Shown: positions 32,114-44,116, counted from the first letter of the stretch. The stretch is DNA of 64,000 bases from Zygnema cylindricum (GCA_037447655.1 JBBHKE010000883.1:64001-128000), one strand, 5' to 3'. The notes: generated from the sequence alone by a model not told the origin. Made by a program: numbers and translations.

Positions 32114-33111
32114 TGTTGAAATCACTAGATTTAGGGGAAGTATTTTCTAGGTCTTAATTGGCTAAAATAGCTAAAAGAAAAGCACAGGAACTCTGTCTCC
32201 ACCTTCTCTCTCTAGCCTCCATACTTGTTGTAGTCACTGAAAGAAAGAGAGGGCGGTGGAGCCATGGCTGCCTTTGCTCCATAGGCATGACTAAAGAGTG
32301 ACCAAAGTCACTCTCAACAAAAAGATTTAGTCCGGCAAGACTGGAACCTCCGACCGGCAAAGCGAGGCGTAGCCGTCAGCTCTTACCGGTCTGTTGTAGT
32401 AGTTCGTTAGGATATTATCGGTTTGATAGCTATTTAAACATTAGCAACATCATAAATCCGATTAACGAAATACCAAATTAAGGACATAGGAACTAGTTGA
32501 GGTTAAGTGCGCACGAAACAAATGTACCGAACATTTGTTATTTTCGACGGCGAACGTTAAAAGCCGGTTTAGATCCGACGGCCCGCATCATCGCCGGGAT
32601 CTCGGAGTGGCCGTCTTGGCGGTTTTCGGATGTGACATGACCTGCCGACACGTGGCAAGATATCATTGGAAAGCGAGAATCTTGGGGAGCATAAAGACAA
32701 GTCCGAAGGAGACAGACTTCCCCTTCATGGCCTTGTCGTACACCAGCCGTACAAAAAGTACATCAGCCCTAGTACCTTTCTGTACTGAACACTCTTCTGA
32801 TTCGTTTGTACATCAGTAGATAGGGGTTGAGAGAGGGGTTTAGAACTTAGAGGATTTAGGAGGTAGCCGCCTCTCTCCCAACAAGCTTGTATAAATATTG
32901 GCATCTTTGCCACTTGATAATTAATTACTTGGTTGGGCATTTTCAGTGATTCTTTTTGATGTGGACTCAAGGGAGTATAGACTCGACAAGGGTGCAGTCA
33001 GGTTGTCTATTTACCTGCTTGGGTAGCAGTGATCCAAATTGCAAGATGGCTAGTTAAAAGCTACCTAGAGGCTTCCTGAATTCAGTGATACGATGGGGGC
33101 ATAGAATTGCA
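32114..33111 (+). repeat. D1 3' LTR
   Basis: 998 bp, TGTTGAAATCAC...AGAATTGCA. It has ACACGTGGC near 32649, a GTAC inverted repeat at 32748-32790 (GTACAAAAAGTAC / GTACCTTTCTGTAC), TATAAATA near 32890 and the GACTC-like hairpin near 32963. Confidence 0.8.
32326..32398 (-). ncRNA. tRNA-like module in D1 3' LTR
   Basis: Antisense to the LTR. GGTAAGAGC D-arm half, CGGCTACGCC, B box GGAGGTTCCAGTC; TTTTT follows in the antisense direction at 32325-32321. Confidence 0.55.
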
Positions 33112-34708
33112 GTTCGAACAGTTTCTCCTCCAAGAAGGTATCAGTTATAACTTGACAGTTCCGTACACACCGGAACAGAATGGTGTTTCTGAACGACTAA
33201 ATAGAAGTGTCACAGAAAGTGTTAGGTCCATGCTTGCAGACAAAGGCTTAGATTTGAAATTCTAGGCTGAAGCACTCAATTGTGGAGTCTATATTAAAAA
33301 CAGAATTGCATCTAGATCGCTTAAGACTTCACCTTATGAACCTTTGACAGGCATAAAACTAGATGTTAGTCACTTTAAAGTATTTGGCAGCAAATGTTTT
33401 GTCTTAGACACATCGCAAACTACAAGGAAAATTGAAGCAAAGGGTTTACCTAGGATATTTATGGGAAATGATGACAATGCAAAGGGTTATACGGTATATA
33501 TCTTAGAGAAGAACAAAGTCGTTGTATGTAGAAATATACATTTGAAGGATGAACAAGATTCGGTTGATCTGTTCACAAAAAGAGAAAGTGAACAAACAAG
33601 AAAGGTACAAGAGTATGTGATTTTTCAGCATACTCACCCTGTTTATTTTCAGTCATAATCACTGGCTACAACTACATCTCCACATATCCCTCTACCAGAT
33701 GTAGCGCATGCTGCAGAACCAGATACGACACCAACATCTACACCACTTCCTACACATGTGGAATCAGCAAATCAAGATCCAACTTCGGCACCTGCAACAG
33801 CTCAGAACATGAAAACAAATAGCAGGTTGCCGACGATTTTAGCGTTAGAATTTCCGGGGGAAAGATGAACAAGTAGCCGTCTGCAAGCAAGTTCACATTT
33901 TGCTCTCTCCGCAGCTACAACAGAACCGTTAACAATTCAGTAAGTCTTCTCATCACCGGAGTGAAATCTGTGGATTGAGGCGGTAAACGACGAAATGAAG
34001 TCTATCATGGAGGCGCAGACGTAGGAGCTGGTAGATCTTCCTCTAGGCAAGAAAGTCATCGACAACAAATGGGTGTTCAAAGTGAAACTCAACCCATACA
34101 ACACAGTCGAAAGGTACAAGGCCAGACTTGTGGCCAAAGGTTACAATCATAAAGAAGGTATTGATTTTGAGGAAACCTTCTCTCCAGTTGTCAGATTTCC
34201 CACTGTTAGAATCTTACTAAGTTTGGCTGCTATAAAAAACATGGAACTCCACCAGATAGACATTAAGACTGCCTTCTTGCATGGAGAGTTAAAAGAAACC
34301 ATTTACATGAAACAACCAGAGATGTATGTAGAGAAAGGGAAAAAAAACTAAGTTTGTAAACTTATAAAATCTTTGTATGGGCTTAAACAAGCCTCGAAAC
34401 AATGGAACTTAAGACTAGATGAATTTCTTTCAAGACTAGGATTTCAAAGGATTAGTTAAGATCACTCAGTGTATGTACTGCAAAGGGAGGATGGGATTCT
34501 TTATATTGCTGTATATGTGGATGACTTGCTTTTACTAAGGAAGTCTATGGATGAGATAAATCAAATTAAAGTTGTTTTAAGGTCAAGGTTCGAGATGAAG
34601 GACCTTGGTGAATCTAAGTATATCTTAGAAATACAAATAGAGAGAGACATAAACAGAAAACTCATTATGTTAACCCCAAAAGGAAGGAATAAGTAATATG
34701 CTAACTAG
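33112..34708 (+). pseudogene. E copia pol fragment (integrase C-term and RT)
   Basis: A more diverged copia lineage. Integrase from its second half: YTPEQNGVSERLNRSVTES and KVFGSKCFVLDTSQTTRKIE. Then a low-complexity Ser/Thr/Pro linker (33660-33960), RT fingers (NKWVFKVKLNPYNTVERYKA) and palm YVDDLLLL near 34515. It ends at 34708 in a rearranged C-type LTR. Stops near 33265, 33657, 34350 and 34459. It lacks gag, protease and most of RNase H. Confidence 0.8.
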
Positions 34709-35451
34709 AGCCATGGCTGCATATGCTCTCCAAAAATACACGAGTTGATAATGGTATGTTTACTAAAAGGGTACTTGACGGACCTAGGATTTGATACTGG
34801 TACCTACCGTCCGTCACACAACCCATAGCCGTTAGCTTTATCCGTTAAGTCTATGACTAGTGCTAAGACATGTAGGGTTTGATAATTATATAAACCTATA
34901 CCTGTAGATGAATCCATTTAACAGTGCGAATAGATTCTTAGTGCATAGATACAGTTTAGAGTAGTACAGTGTACGGTACTTCGCGAAACTAATACCGCGC
35001 ATTTGTTTCGACGGCGAAACAAATACCGCGCACATATTTTCGACGGGTAGAATTGAATGCTGGATTTAATCGACGGCTGTGGTGCGAGCCGAGATTCCGG
35101 AATGGCCGCCTTGGCGTTTTCAAGCGTAGCCACTCTGGATGACACGTGGAAATGCGCTTGAGGATTGCATAATATTTGGAACGGAAGATAACAAGTTTGG
35201 ATGTGAAAGCTGTCACTTGTATGGTCATGTCGTACAGTTGCTCTACAGAAAGTACTCTGGCGCCTGTACTTTTCTGTACGGTACAATCCTCTGATTTGCT
35301 CCGTACTTCAGTTGAAGGGGTTTAGAGATGGACTAGGACTTCTCCAGCCTTTAGTGACTACAACAAGTGTGGGGGGTTAGAGAAGGGAGTTAGAGGCAGA
35401 CTGCGTCTGCTCTTTTCCTATCCTTAATAAAAACCTAGAAAATACTCAAAT
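34709..35451. repeat. Rearranged C-type LTR inside E
   Basis: 34709 to about 35340 is a plus-strand C-type LTR without its start. From about 35345 to 35451 the first ~107 bp of an LTR appear in the opposite orientation (ending CTAGAAAATACTCAAATATCAA). The joint therefore combines two orientations. E resumes at 35452 in RNase H, about 600 bp of coding later, so the site also carries a deletion. Confidence 0.6.
34776..34858 (-). ncRNA. tRNA-like module in the E-site C-type LTR
   Basis: Antisense to the LTR. B-box-like AGTATCAAATCCTA, A-box-like TTAACGGATAAAGCTAACGG. Confidence 0.45.
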
Positions 35452-35708
35452 ATCAATAGACGTCAAACTTACTTTCGTCAGAGAAAACATATAGGACAGT
35501 GTTATTAAAATGCAACATGTGTTAGACTCACAGATGATAGCTGACAAGATGACTAAGGTACTACGAGGTCGTAAGTTATAGTTTTGCAAATCAAAAAGCA
35601 GCTTACTCGTAAGTGGCTAAAAATTGTTTAGCAAGGATAAAACATTTAGGGGAGTAAATCTGTTAAAATTTATATACAGAAGTGAATACACAAATAAAAG
35701 TTAAGGGG
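35452..35708 (+). pseudogene. E RNase H C-terminus and purine tract
   Basis: DVKLTFVRENI, SQMIADKMTK and a degraded tail, with in-frame stops, matching the end of copia RNase H. A purine tract AAGTTAAGGGGAG precedes the LTR-like TGTTAGATTTAAC at 35709. Confidence 0.65.
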
Positions 35709-36300
35709 AGTGTTAGATTTAACTTCAATCTGTAGGGATGAACTTTACTCGTCGCTAACTTCAAACTCTAAAGATAAAATTTTCTCGTCGCTGTAACAAA
35801 TCGTTACCCCGGAAATTACGGAACAAAAGACGCCAACAAATGTCAGTGAAAATTATGATTCACCATTTTTGGTACGTGGTAAAATTCAAAAGGTCACACG
35901 ACAAATGTTTTTGTATGTCATGTTGGACATTTTAAAAATTACGCCACGTTAAATGTTCTAAAGATATAACGTCACTGGAAAAGATAATCGAAATGACAAT
36001 GTACCGCGGGAAATTTAAACTTCAAATATTACCCGGAAAATTCGTTGTAACTCAACTGAACTTTGAAATTCAAATGTTTAGTTTCAAACCTAGTAAGAAA
36101 ATTAAAATTTCTTAGTTTACAAAATTTGAATGTTTCAATCTGATGTAGCTTAGTTCGTTATATTCAAGGAAGAAAAGTGTTATTTTTGGGAGTATATAAT
36201 TCCCATAGTAGGAAGTAGAAGATAATCAAATTAATTTACATTGTATGATAACATTCTTCTATATATTAAATAATTTCATTTGCTTTGTGTTCTATGTAAG
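35709..36300 (+). repeat. E 3' LTR (right end uncertain)
   Basis: Begins TGTTAGATTTAAC after the purine tract. A TATA-like GAGTATATAATTCC lies near 36190. No second LTR copy is present, so the right end is a guess between 36300 and 36590. It lacks the tRNA-like module and the GACTC-hairpin of the other LTRs, consistent with a different lineage. Confidence 0.45.
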
Positions 36301-36589
36301 TTTGAATGTGAATATTGAAGTGTAAATCTGTTCAAGTATAATGTGAGTGTTTCAAAATGTTCTTATGGTCAGTAGGGAAGTAATTATCTGAATGTCATTA
36401 AGATAAATTGATCACAAGGTCTAATATCTGATTTCTTTAAATTAAGAATATTTAATAGATATAAGGGGGACATGCTAGGTGTCAAAGGTATATTGTCTGT
36501 TAAAAGTTGAGACTTAAGTTAACATAAGTCAAGATATTTTGAAGTAATTTGTTTTTAAGATTATTTTGTGAGTGTTATTTAGGTAGTTT

Positions 36590-36827
36590 AAGGTTACTTA
36601 GCTATAAGTGATCAGTCAATATAAACGATCAAATATTACACGCTATTCCATACGTCTGTCATCCGGAGGTCACAAGATCAAAGGATCAAATCCTGTTCTT
36701 GGAAACCTTTTACCTATCTTCTCATCGGCCTGCTGCTAGTTCTCAGTGACTATGAAAATTATGAGAACTCTAGAATGCCCATAGATTCACTATGAAGATA
36801 GATTATAAAATAATATTTTTCACCACC
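36590..36827 (-). repeat. B-type LTR fragment
   Basis: First ~240 bp of an LTR on the minus strand, similar to 10550-10789 (shared AATGCCCATAGA/CTATGAAGATAG-type start region). The inner end fades at about 36590. Confidence 0.5.
36640..36705 (+). ncRNA. tRNA-like module in B-type LTR fragment
   Basis: Antisense to the LTR. B box GGATCAAATCC at 36683-36693 with TTTT downstream at 36707; the A-box side is weak. Confidence 0.45.
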
Positions 36828-37099
36828 CTGTGAAATGTTGTTTTGGAAACCTTGAGTCCTCTCCATATCTTGTTGCTATGCTGCCATGCTGCACTAAGTC
36901 TGACATCGCAGCTAGAAACCTTGAGCACTCTAAACTTGTTGCGGTGCTGCTATGCTGCTCTGGTCTGACATCGCAGCTGTGCTTCTCTAATATCACAGCT
37001 GGGCTGACAGATCATAGCAGTCGTAGCAGGGTCATAGCTGCTGTAGCAGTCTGCGCAATAAAAGTGTTCTGAATATGAGTCAGTTTATGTGAAGATAAA
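36828..37099. other. GCTGCTATGCTG-like low-complexity stretch
   Basis: Imperfect repeats of TGCTGCTATGCTG and CATCGCAGCT. No gene supported. Confidence 0.5.
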
Positions 37100-37768
37100 T
37101 TGAAAGGGACAAGATTTAGTGAGTATGTAACTCAAAAGGGAGTACACAGATTCGGTGCACTTCAGGCACACGTGTCGGTCCGTGAGAAAGTCAAGTTTGG
37201 TTGTTCTAGAAAAAAAGGTACAGTTACATTTGAGGACCAAAGTTACACGTGGAGGTTCATCTTCGGTGATGAAAGAATACGTGAAAAGCGGACGAAGTCC
37301 GCCGACATTTTTGAAGAGAAGTATTGACTCTACCGTCATTTCAGCGGACGAACTTTAACCGCGTACTATTTCATTTCTAGCGGCTGTCTGATTGGTGTAA
37401 ATAATTATGTGCATTCGACGGTGGGATTTTGTTAATGAAGAGTAGTGTACCAATTGACCACGCTAGTTGTAGTACAGTGTGATCAACTGTAGGCTCACTT
37501 GTATATATAGGACTTAGATTACTTTAGGAAAAGTAGGATTGTTGTGAAGGAAAAAATGCGAAGCAGTTTTTGGGTGTGTTTGAATTATAAGATCATTGTG
37601 ATCTTTAGACAAAACTTTGAGAAATTCTGCATGTGGTTTCTTTGGTGTATATTCTATATTGTGGCAAATTTGCAGACCTAGGGTGTGTTTCGTTTGCTTG
37701 GGGCTTCATTGTGAAGTTGGTTGTTTGTGGGATCTCGTGATAGTTTCTTCTTTGCACAATAGATTATC
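37100..37768 (+). promoter_or_regulatory. Promoter-like region upstream of a truncated ORF
   Basis: GTATATATAGGA near 37501 resembles a TATA box, about 265 bp upstream of an ATG at 37769. Two overlapping short frames at 37100-37358 have no recognised content. It may be an LTR/leader of another retroelement or a host promoter fragment; no copia primer site was found. Confidence 0.3.
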
Positions 37769-37849
37769 ATGGCAACTGCTGGTCGTTCTTCATCTTCTTC
37801 ACTGGCTCCAGCTGCCTCAAATCAACATGAAACACTAACTCCCCTGAGT
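37769..37849 (+). pseudogene. Truncated ORF start, Ser/Ala-rich
   Basis: ATG at 37769 opens MATAGRSSSSSLAPAASNQ, a low-complexity N-terminus similar in style to many plant copia Gag starts. The frame runs into the truncated end of the G 3' LTR at about 37830 and stops. Only about 20 codons precede the break. It could be a gag start of another element or a broken host gene. Confidence 0.35.
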
Positions 37850-38708
37850 TAGACACAAAAGGAATATCCAAATTTGCTCAACTGAGCAATTAATTATTAG
37901 AGGCCAAAGTTACCTTTTTGTATAGAAGCTTCCTGGGAGAGAGGGGGCTGCCTCATATTTTCCTAAGTCTTAAAACCCCTCTCTAAACCTCGTATTAATG
38001 AAATACCTATCCAATCAACAGACTGTATGGTAGAGTAAGGTACTAAAGTCGTGATACCTTTTGTACAACATGTTTACGACCTGGCTTAGCAAGAGACGTC
38101 TGTCGCTTGTTCACTTATTCTGAAATACTCTTTAAATCTTGCAAAGCAATGTTAAAACGCCACGTGTCATCTGATGACGTTATGTCCTAAAATCGTTAAA
38201 ATGGCCATTCCGTGATGTCGGCTCTCATGCGAGCCGTTCGATGTAAACCGACTTTTAATGTCGTCCGTTCAAACAAATGTCTTTTAAATTTGTTTTGTCA
38301 AGGGTATGGTTCAACTAGTTCTATGTTATGCTACGTCCCTATAACTAGTTAAATGGTTTATGGTACACTAACATTTATAAGTAGTTATCGAACCCAATAT
38401 ACATCAACGATCTTCTACGACTTACCGGTTAGAGCGGACGACTATGCCTCGCTCTGCCGGTCAAAGGTTCAAGTCCTACCAGACTCACTTTTTTGTGTAA
38501 GAGTGACTTTGTCACTCTTATTTTCCCATATCTTCTTGCCCTCCCCTCACTCAGCCATGGCTTCTTCTCTCTTTTTTAAGTCTTTTGTGACTACAACAAA
38601 TGTGGGAACTTAAAAGAGAGATTAGGAGTAAAGGGGACTCGTTATCTATTCTCTTTTCTTTTCTATTTAAAAACCTATAAAATACCTCATAAATTTTTAA
38701 TTTCTACA
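37830..38708 (-). repeat. G 3' LTR, truncated at its end
   Basis: Minus strand, begins TGTAGAAATTAAAA at 38708 next to purine tract AGAAAATAAGGGGAG. The last ~150 bp (from the GACTC-hairpin on) are missing at 37830. CCACGTGTC near 38160. Confidence 0.7.
38427..38488 (+). ncRNA. tRNA-like module in G LTR
   Basis: Antisense to the LTR. ACCGGTTAGAGCGG matches a canonical D-loop/D-stem, B box GGTTCAAGTCC (38466-38476) is perfect, and a TTTTTT terminator follows at 38489-38494. AGAGC and GCTCT blocks could pair instead of a standard anticodon arm. Confidence 0.65.
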
Positions 38709-41330
38709 CTCCCCTTATTTTCTAGTCAATTTTTAGTTTTTAGTCCACATCTATCTCTACAAAAGTTTAATTTGGGAGAGGGAACAAGCTTTGTCATCAT
38801 GTTAGCTACCATTTCTTCGTCCGGCTTGTATTCCAAACTGATAATTTTATTCTCTACCTCTTCTCTTAGAAAACTTAATCTGATATCCATATGTTTTGCT
38901 TTAAAGTGATTTTTTGGATTTCATAAAATAGCTATTGCAGCCTGATTATCACAAAAAACCTTTTGAACTCCATTCTTCATAAACCCAAGCTCTTATAAAA
39001 ATGACTTAACCCACATCAATTCATTTGCTGCTAAACATGAGGCCATCTAGTAAGCCTCCATGGTGGATTGAGCAATAACCTTTTGTTGCTTACTACTCCA
39101 GTAGCAAACACCATTCCCAACATATAACACATACCCAGAAGTACATCTCCTCATTGGAGCATCCCCATAAGTGGTATCACTCTATGTGGTGATGTTAGTA
39201 TTGTCCCCTCCCAAATCCAACTATAAGTCGCGAGTTCCTACTTGATATCTCATGACTCTCTTAGCTTCCTCCTAGTCTCTCTTTCTAGGATCATTAAGAC
39301 TCCTAGTTAAAAATCCAACAGCTGCTGCAATATCAGATATAGTGCAATTAATAAAAGAAAACCAGACTACCTAGAACCTGTCTATATGGAATACCTCTCA
39401 TGAATAATTCCTCTTCTTCACTCATCTGATCATCTAAGATTATAACACCACCCTCTAAGCTCCCCTCACTCACTTATTTAAATTCCATAGGAGTAGAGCA
39501 ACTGTTGGCTTTCTCCATCCGGAAATTTTCCAACATATTTCGTATTGCCTCTTTCTGTGTTAATCTGATGGTTTTTTTCCCTATCTCTTTCTATTTGTAT
39601 CCCTAAGATTTATTTACCCTGCCCTTAGCCTTTCATGTCAAACCGACCTTTTAAGTCTTTCTTCAGTTTATTTATCTTTTCTAATGATCTACTCAAAACC
39701 AGCAAATCATCCACATACATTGCAATAAAAATCACTCATTCTTCATCTTCAAACAAGTAAATTGAGTGATCTGAGCTAATTTTCAGATATCAAAGTCCGG
39801 TCAAAAATTCACCTAGTTTCTTATTCCATTGTCGTGGTGTCTGTTTCATTCCATAGGGTGATTTTATTAACTTGCATACCTTCCTTTTCTCACCTTTTTC
39901 AACAAATCCTTCTGGTTGTTTCATGAAGATCTCCTCATAAAGTTCTCCATTAAGGAAAGTTGTTTTTATATCCATCTGGTGAACCTCCATGTCTTCCACT
40001 GCCGTCAAACTTAGGAAAAATCTTATTGAGGGAAATGTGACTACCTAAGCAAAAGTTTCCTCATAATCAATACCCTCTTTCTGTGTATACCCTTTAGCCA
40101 ACAACCGAGCCTTATATCTCTCAATAACATTATCTGGGTTCTCTTTGAGTTTGAACACCCACTTACATCCGACTGGTTTTCTGTCTGGTGGACAGTCCAC
40201 GAGATCCCATGTATTTGCCTCCATGATGGAGGCCATCTCTTCATTAATCGTACTAATCCATTATTTTCTCTCTAGACTGTCCACATCTTCTTAATATGTT
40301 TGTGGCTCATTTGAGTGAGACTGTTTAGTAACCTTATTATTTAGCTCTCTCTCCCAGATGCGCTAGCTGCTCCTTCGTCCTCCCTCAAACTCAGACGCTA
40401 GTATTGATGGCAGCCTTGGATTTCTTCTTTCCTTTTCCTCATCTCCCATTTCGGGTGGATCTTAGTCTTCTCCATCTTCTTCCATTATATCTGTTTCGGT
40501 CTGAATCACATCATTAGAGAACTGTTCATCTTCTTGATGAACTTCATCTGAATTTGGTTCTTCTACTTGGATATTTTATGTAGAAATACTTCCTATGACA
40601 TCTTCTTGCTTATTTTCAAACTTGATTCTCATTGTTTTAGTGTATTTGAATGAATCTATTGACTTCCCTTCATCCATTACTACTAGGTATTTGACCAAAA
40701 TTACATCTTTCCTATCAAGATTATATATTTTGTATCCCTTTGTTTCATCGTCATAGCCTAGTAGGTAACCTAGTTTTCCTCTAGATTCTACTTTCCACTT
40801 TGACTTTTCATTGTCTAAGGTGTAAACTTGACTATCGAAGACTTTGAGATGTGATAAAATTTGTTTTATACCTGTCCATCTCTCATAACGTATTTTGTCT
40901 TTTACAAATGACGTTAGTACTCTGCTTTTGAGATAATTAGCATAGTTCATGGCCTCTGCCCAAAAACGTCTTCCAATCTTTTTGTAATTCAACTTGGGGC
41001 TTGCACTCCAAGCCTAAAGTTATGTTTAGTCTTTCTGCAATCCCATTTTCTTATGGATTGTATGGAACTGTTTTCTGGGGTTGGATTCCCTCCCATTTCA
41101 AGTATTCCTCAAACTGATTTGAGGTGTACTCCCCCCCATTATCACTTCTTAATATTTTAATAGGTGTTCCATACAACTTTTCACTCCAAGCTTTATATTA
41201 TGTCAAGCATCTAGATGCTTCCGACTTGTGAGTGATAAAGTAAACCTTTGAATACCTAGACCAATCATCTGTCAAAGTCATCATATACCTTAATCCTCTT
41301 AGTAAGGGAACTCTAGCTAGTGCACAGATG
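38709..41330 (-). pseudogene. G pol (RNase H, RT, integrase core)
   Basis: Minus-strand copia pol. Integrase D,D,E region 41300-40990 (LTDDWSRYSKVYF, RSDNGGEYTSNQFE) and integrase tail 40992-40576. RT 40244-39600 (SGCSNSK-type frameshift near 40150; palm MYVDDLLVL near 39720). RNase H motifs continue to about 38800 (CYWSSKQQKVIAQSTMEA near 39090). At least eight stops or shifts. Integrase continues past a solo LTR at 42385. Confidence 0.8.
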
Positions 41331-42384
41331 TGCAACTTTGAGACCTCCATAGTTCCTCAGAATGGACAGCTTGCAAAAAGCCTCTAGGATAACCCTGACC
41401 CCTTTGTGTTTCAGCTTGAATAAATGCCAACCTGGTTGACAAAAACTTTGACAACCTTCACCCTTGTGAAAGTAAGACTCCCCTAGGTCGATAGCAAATA
41501 GAATCTCTAAATTTGCTCCTCGAGCAATAAAAGTTGACCTTTTGTAAAGAAGCTCTTTGGGAGAGAGGGTCCTATCTACCAAATTTTTCTAAGTCCTATC
41601 TCTCTCTAAAACTCTATCTATATATATACAGCACTAATCATATTACATTGCCGTACACAAAAGTACAGCTGCCAGTGTACTTTCTATAGGAATATTGTAC
41701 AACATGGCCTAAATGTCGACACATGTCATATCCAGATTCGGTCCTGTAATTCTCGGAGATGCCGCGATTTAATGTAATTGTGCCACGTGTCATCCGATGT
41801 GGCGATGACCACAAACCGCCGAGATTCTCTTCTGCGATCTCGGCATTCTTCCCGGCCGTCCGATTAAATGCAGATTTCAATTATAGCCGTCATAAATACT
41901 TGCGCGGTATTTTTTTTCGTTTAAAGAAACAAATGCGCGGTACTCGTTTCTTATCCCTACCGCAATCCGTACTTTTACATTACTGAATCTATGTATCCCG
42001 TAAACAGTTATCGTTAAATGAATTATCCTACGTGGTAACATTTAAATATCTAACAAACCCTATTGCATGTAACTTTAGTCCTAGACTTAATGGTTAAGTC
42101 TACCGGCTACCGGCGGCTTTAACGAACGGCAGGTTGCAGGATAAAATCCAAAATTTGACATCTCGCCTTTTAGTAAATAAACTACCTATCCGTAAATCAA
42201 CTAATATTTTTCCCGTAAACCTCTCAATAGCCTAGATAGCCACGGCTCTAGCTTCCTCTCCAACTTCTCAATGACTGCAACAAGTGGGGGAGTAGTAGAG
42301 AGAAGTTAGAGGGAGACTGCCTCGACTTCTTTTTGCATTTCATTTTAGACCTAGAAAATACTACAAGAACCATCAATTTCTACA
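41331..42384 (-). mobile_element. C-type solo LTR in G integrase, AGATG duplication
   Basis: 1054 bp, TGTAGAAATTGATGG...AAAGTTGCA on the minus strand. AGATG flanks both sides (41326-41330, 42385-42389). G integrase reads through once the LTR and one AGATG are ignored. A solo LTR implies LTR-LTR recombination of a former full element. CACGTG near 41785, GACTC-hairpin near 41478. Confidence 0.9.
42078..42152 (+). ncRNA. tRNA-like module in solo C LTR
   Basis: Antisense to the LTR. ACTTAATGGTTAAGT forms a perfect D-arm hairpin; B box eroded to AGGATAAAATCC; TTTT at 42168. Confidence 0.5.
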
Positions 42385-42971
42385 AGATGTAGGCATGTAC
42401 TAGATCTAATATCTTAAAACCTCTATCAGTGGCAATTTTTGGAAAAGGCAACTTATGTATTTTGCCTTGAGCACATCCAATGCAATCTCGTAGGCTCATC
42501 ATATTCAAAATGCATTCCCTCTATCACTCTTTTTTTCTTCATTTCCTTTTACTTTTTTGCATGCATATGCCCAAGTCTTTTGTGCCACATCATCATATCA
42601 TTCACACATGAATACAAAAGTTATTTCGTTCCATTACTCAAGACCGACCTGAATATTTTTTGACTTCTTTTCACAACTGTAAAATAAATGCCACCCTCAA
42701 AGCTAGTTGTGTAGACACCCTTTTTGGTATTTGTCTCAAAACCTTTATCATCTAGCACACAGGTAGATATGAGGTTTTTTAAAAAGCTGCGGTATATAGA
42801 GTATATCTGTTAAGGTTACCATGTACAGTTGTCCCTCTACCTAGATTTTCAGATAACCTAATTCTACTAAAATAATGGTTCCAACCCTTCGATCTCCATA
42901 TTCTATCTTGACGGAAGGGATCTTCTTAAGCTTCACAAATCACTTTTTTTCTCTACACATGTGCATAGATG
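42385..42971 (-). pseudogene. G integrase N-terminus and protease part
   Basis: Minus strand. HHCC zinc region near 42600-42450 (WHKRLGHMH, CIGCAQGK), then protease C-terminal half. It is cut by the end of the H 3' LTR just after the SMHM-like motif (MHMCREKK near 42965). The rest of G is not seen on the far side. Confidence 0.7.
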
Positions 42972-44015
42972 TGTAATTTTGTGACCTCCATTGGTCCACA
43001 AAATGTCTAGCTTATATAAAGCCTCTAGGATAATATTTGCACTTTGACTTTGGCAATGAATAAGTGCCATCATGGCCTGAAAAAACACTGACCGACTACA
43101 CCCTAGTGTAGCGTTGACTCCCTTGAGTATACAGCAAAAAAAATCACTGATATTGCTCACCTGAGCATTAAGTTATGGTCGGCCAAATATGGCTTATATA
43201 TAGAGAAACTCTTTGGGAGAGAGGTGGCTACTATAATTTTTCCAAAGTCCTAAACTTCTTCACGAAACTTACTACTAGTGTACCCTAACCAATCAAATGA
43301 AAGTGAGGTACAAGAAGGTACATGTACCGCTGTACTTATTGTACGACCATAGTACGACATCACCGTTCCGCCGACGCATGTCGGTTTCTGAGCCGTAGTT
43401 GCTCCCCCCGTTATATCCGCTCTCTAACCATATCTCGCCACGTGTCGTTCGCCGACATTGGCTTGCAAACCGCAAAATGTCCACTCCAAAATTCCGGCTC
43501 TTTTGCAAGCCGTCGATTGCGAACGGCATTTGATTTGGTTCGTTGAAATTAAATGTTGTTTGGTTTATTTCGTATGGTACAAAATGTCGTTTAGTTAATT
43601 CTGTGCAGTCTGGAATTCGTGCGGTTTAACTTGTTTCCGTGTACATTCCGTCTCGTAAGCAGTTAAATGTAATATATTGGGTCATTAACGTTTATATAAC
43701 TATCGTACCCTATATGGTTTAGCATTGATCCTAGACTATAGGATAAAGTTACCCGCTACCAGATTCTTGACGGGCGGCAGGTACTAGGATCAAATCCTGG
43801 GTCCGTTAAGACATTTTTGGTACAACTACCAGAAACTACAGCATGTCTTTCTCTTTGGGCAGCATGGGCAACCATGGCTCTAACTGTCTCTCCAACCTTC
43901 AGTGACTGCAAAAGTGTAGGGGTTTGGAGAGTGGAGCGAAAGGCAGGCTACCTTTGCTGACTTCCTATTATTATTTTTTCTTTATTCAGACCTAGAAAAT
44001 ACATACATTTCAACA
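42972..44015 (-). repeat. H 3' LTR
   Basis: 1044 bp; begins TGTTGAAATGTATG after purine tract GAAAATAAGGGGAG, ends ACAAAATTACA at 42972. CACGTGTCG near 43440, TATATATAGA near 43200, GACTC-hairpin-like near 43120. Left flank reads TAGATG. Confidence 0.75.
43725..43810 (+). ncRNA. tRNA-like module in H 3' LTR
   Basis: Antisense to the LTR. ACTATAGGATAAAGT D-arm, B box GGATCAAATCC (43788-43798) in an AGGAT/ATCCT stem, TTTTT at 43814-43818. Confidence 0.55.
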
Positions 44016-44116
44016 CTCCCCTTATTTTCTAGTCTACTTTCTTTCAACTCCTACCAAATACATTTTTCTTTTCTTTTCCTTCTTTCTTTTCTTCACATAA
44101 ATTTTAAGGAAATAAT

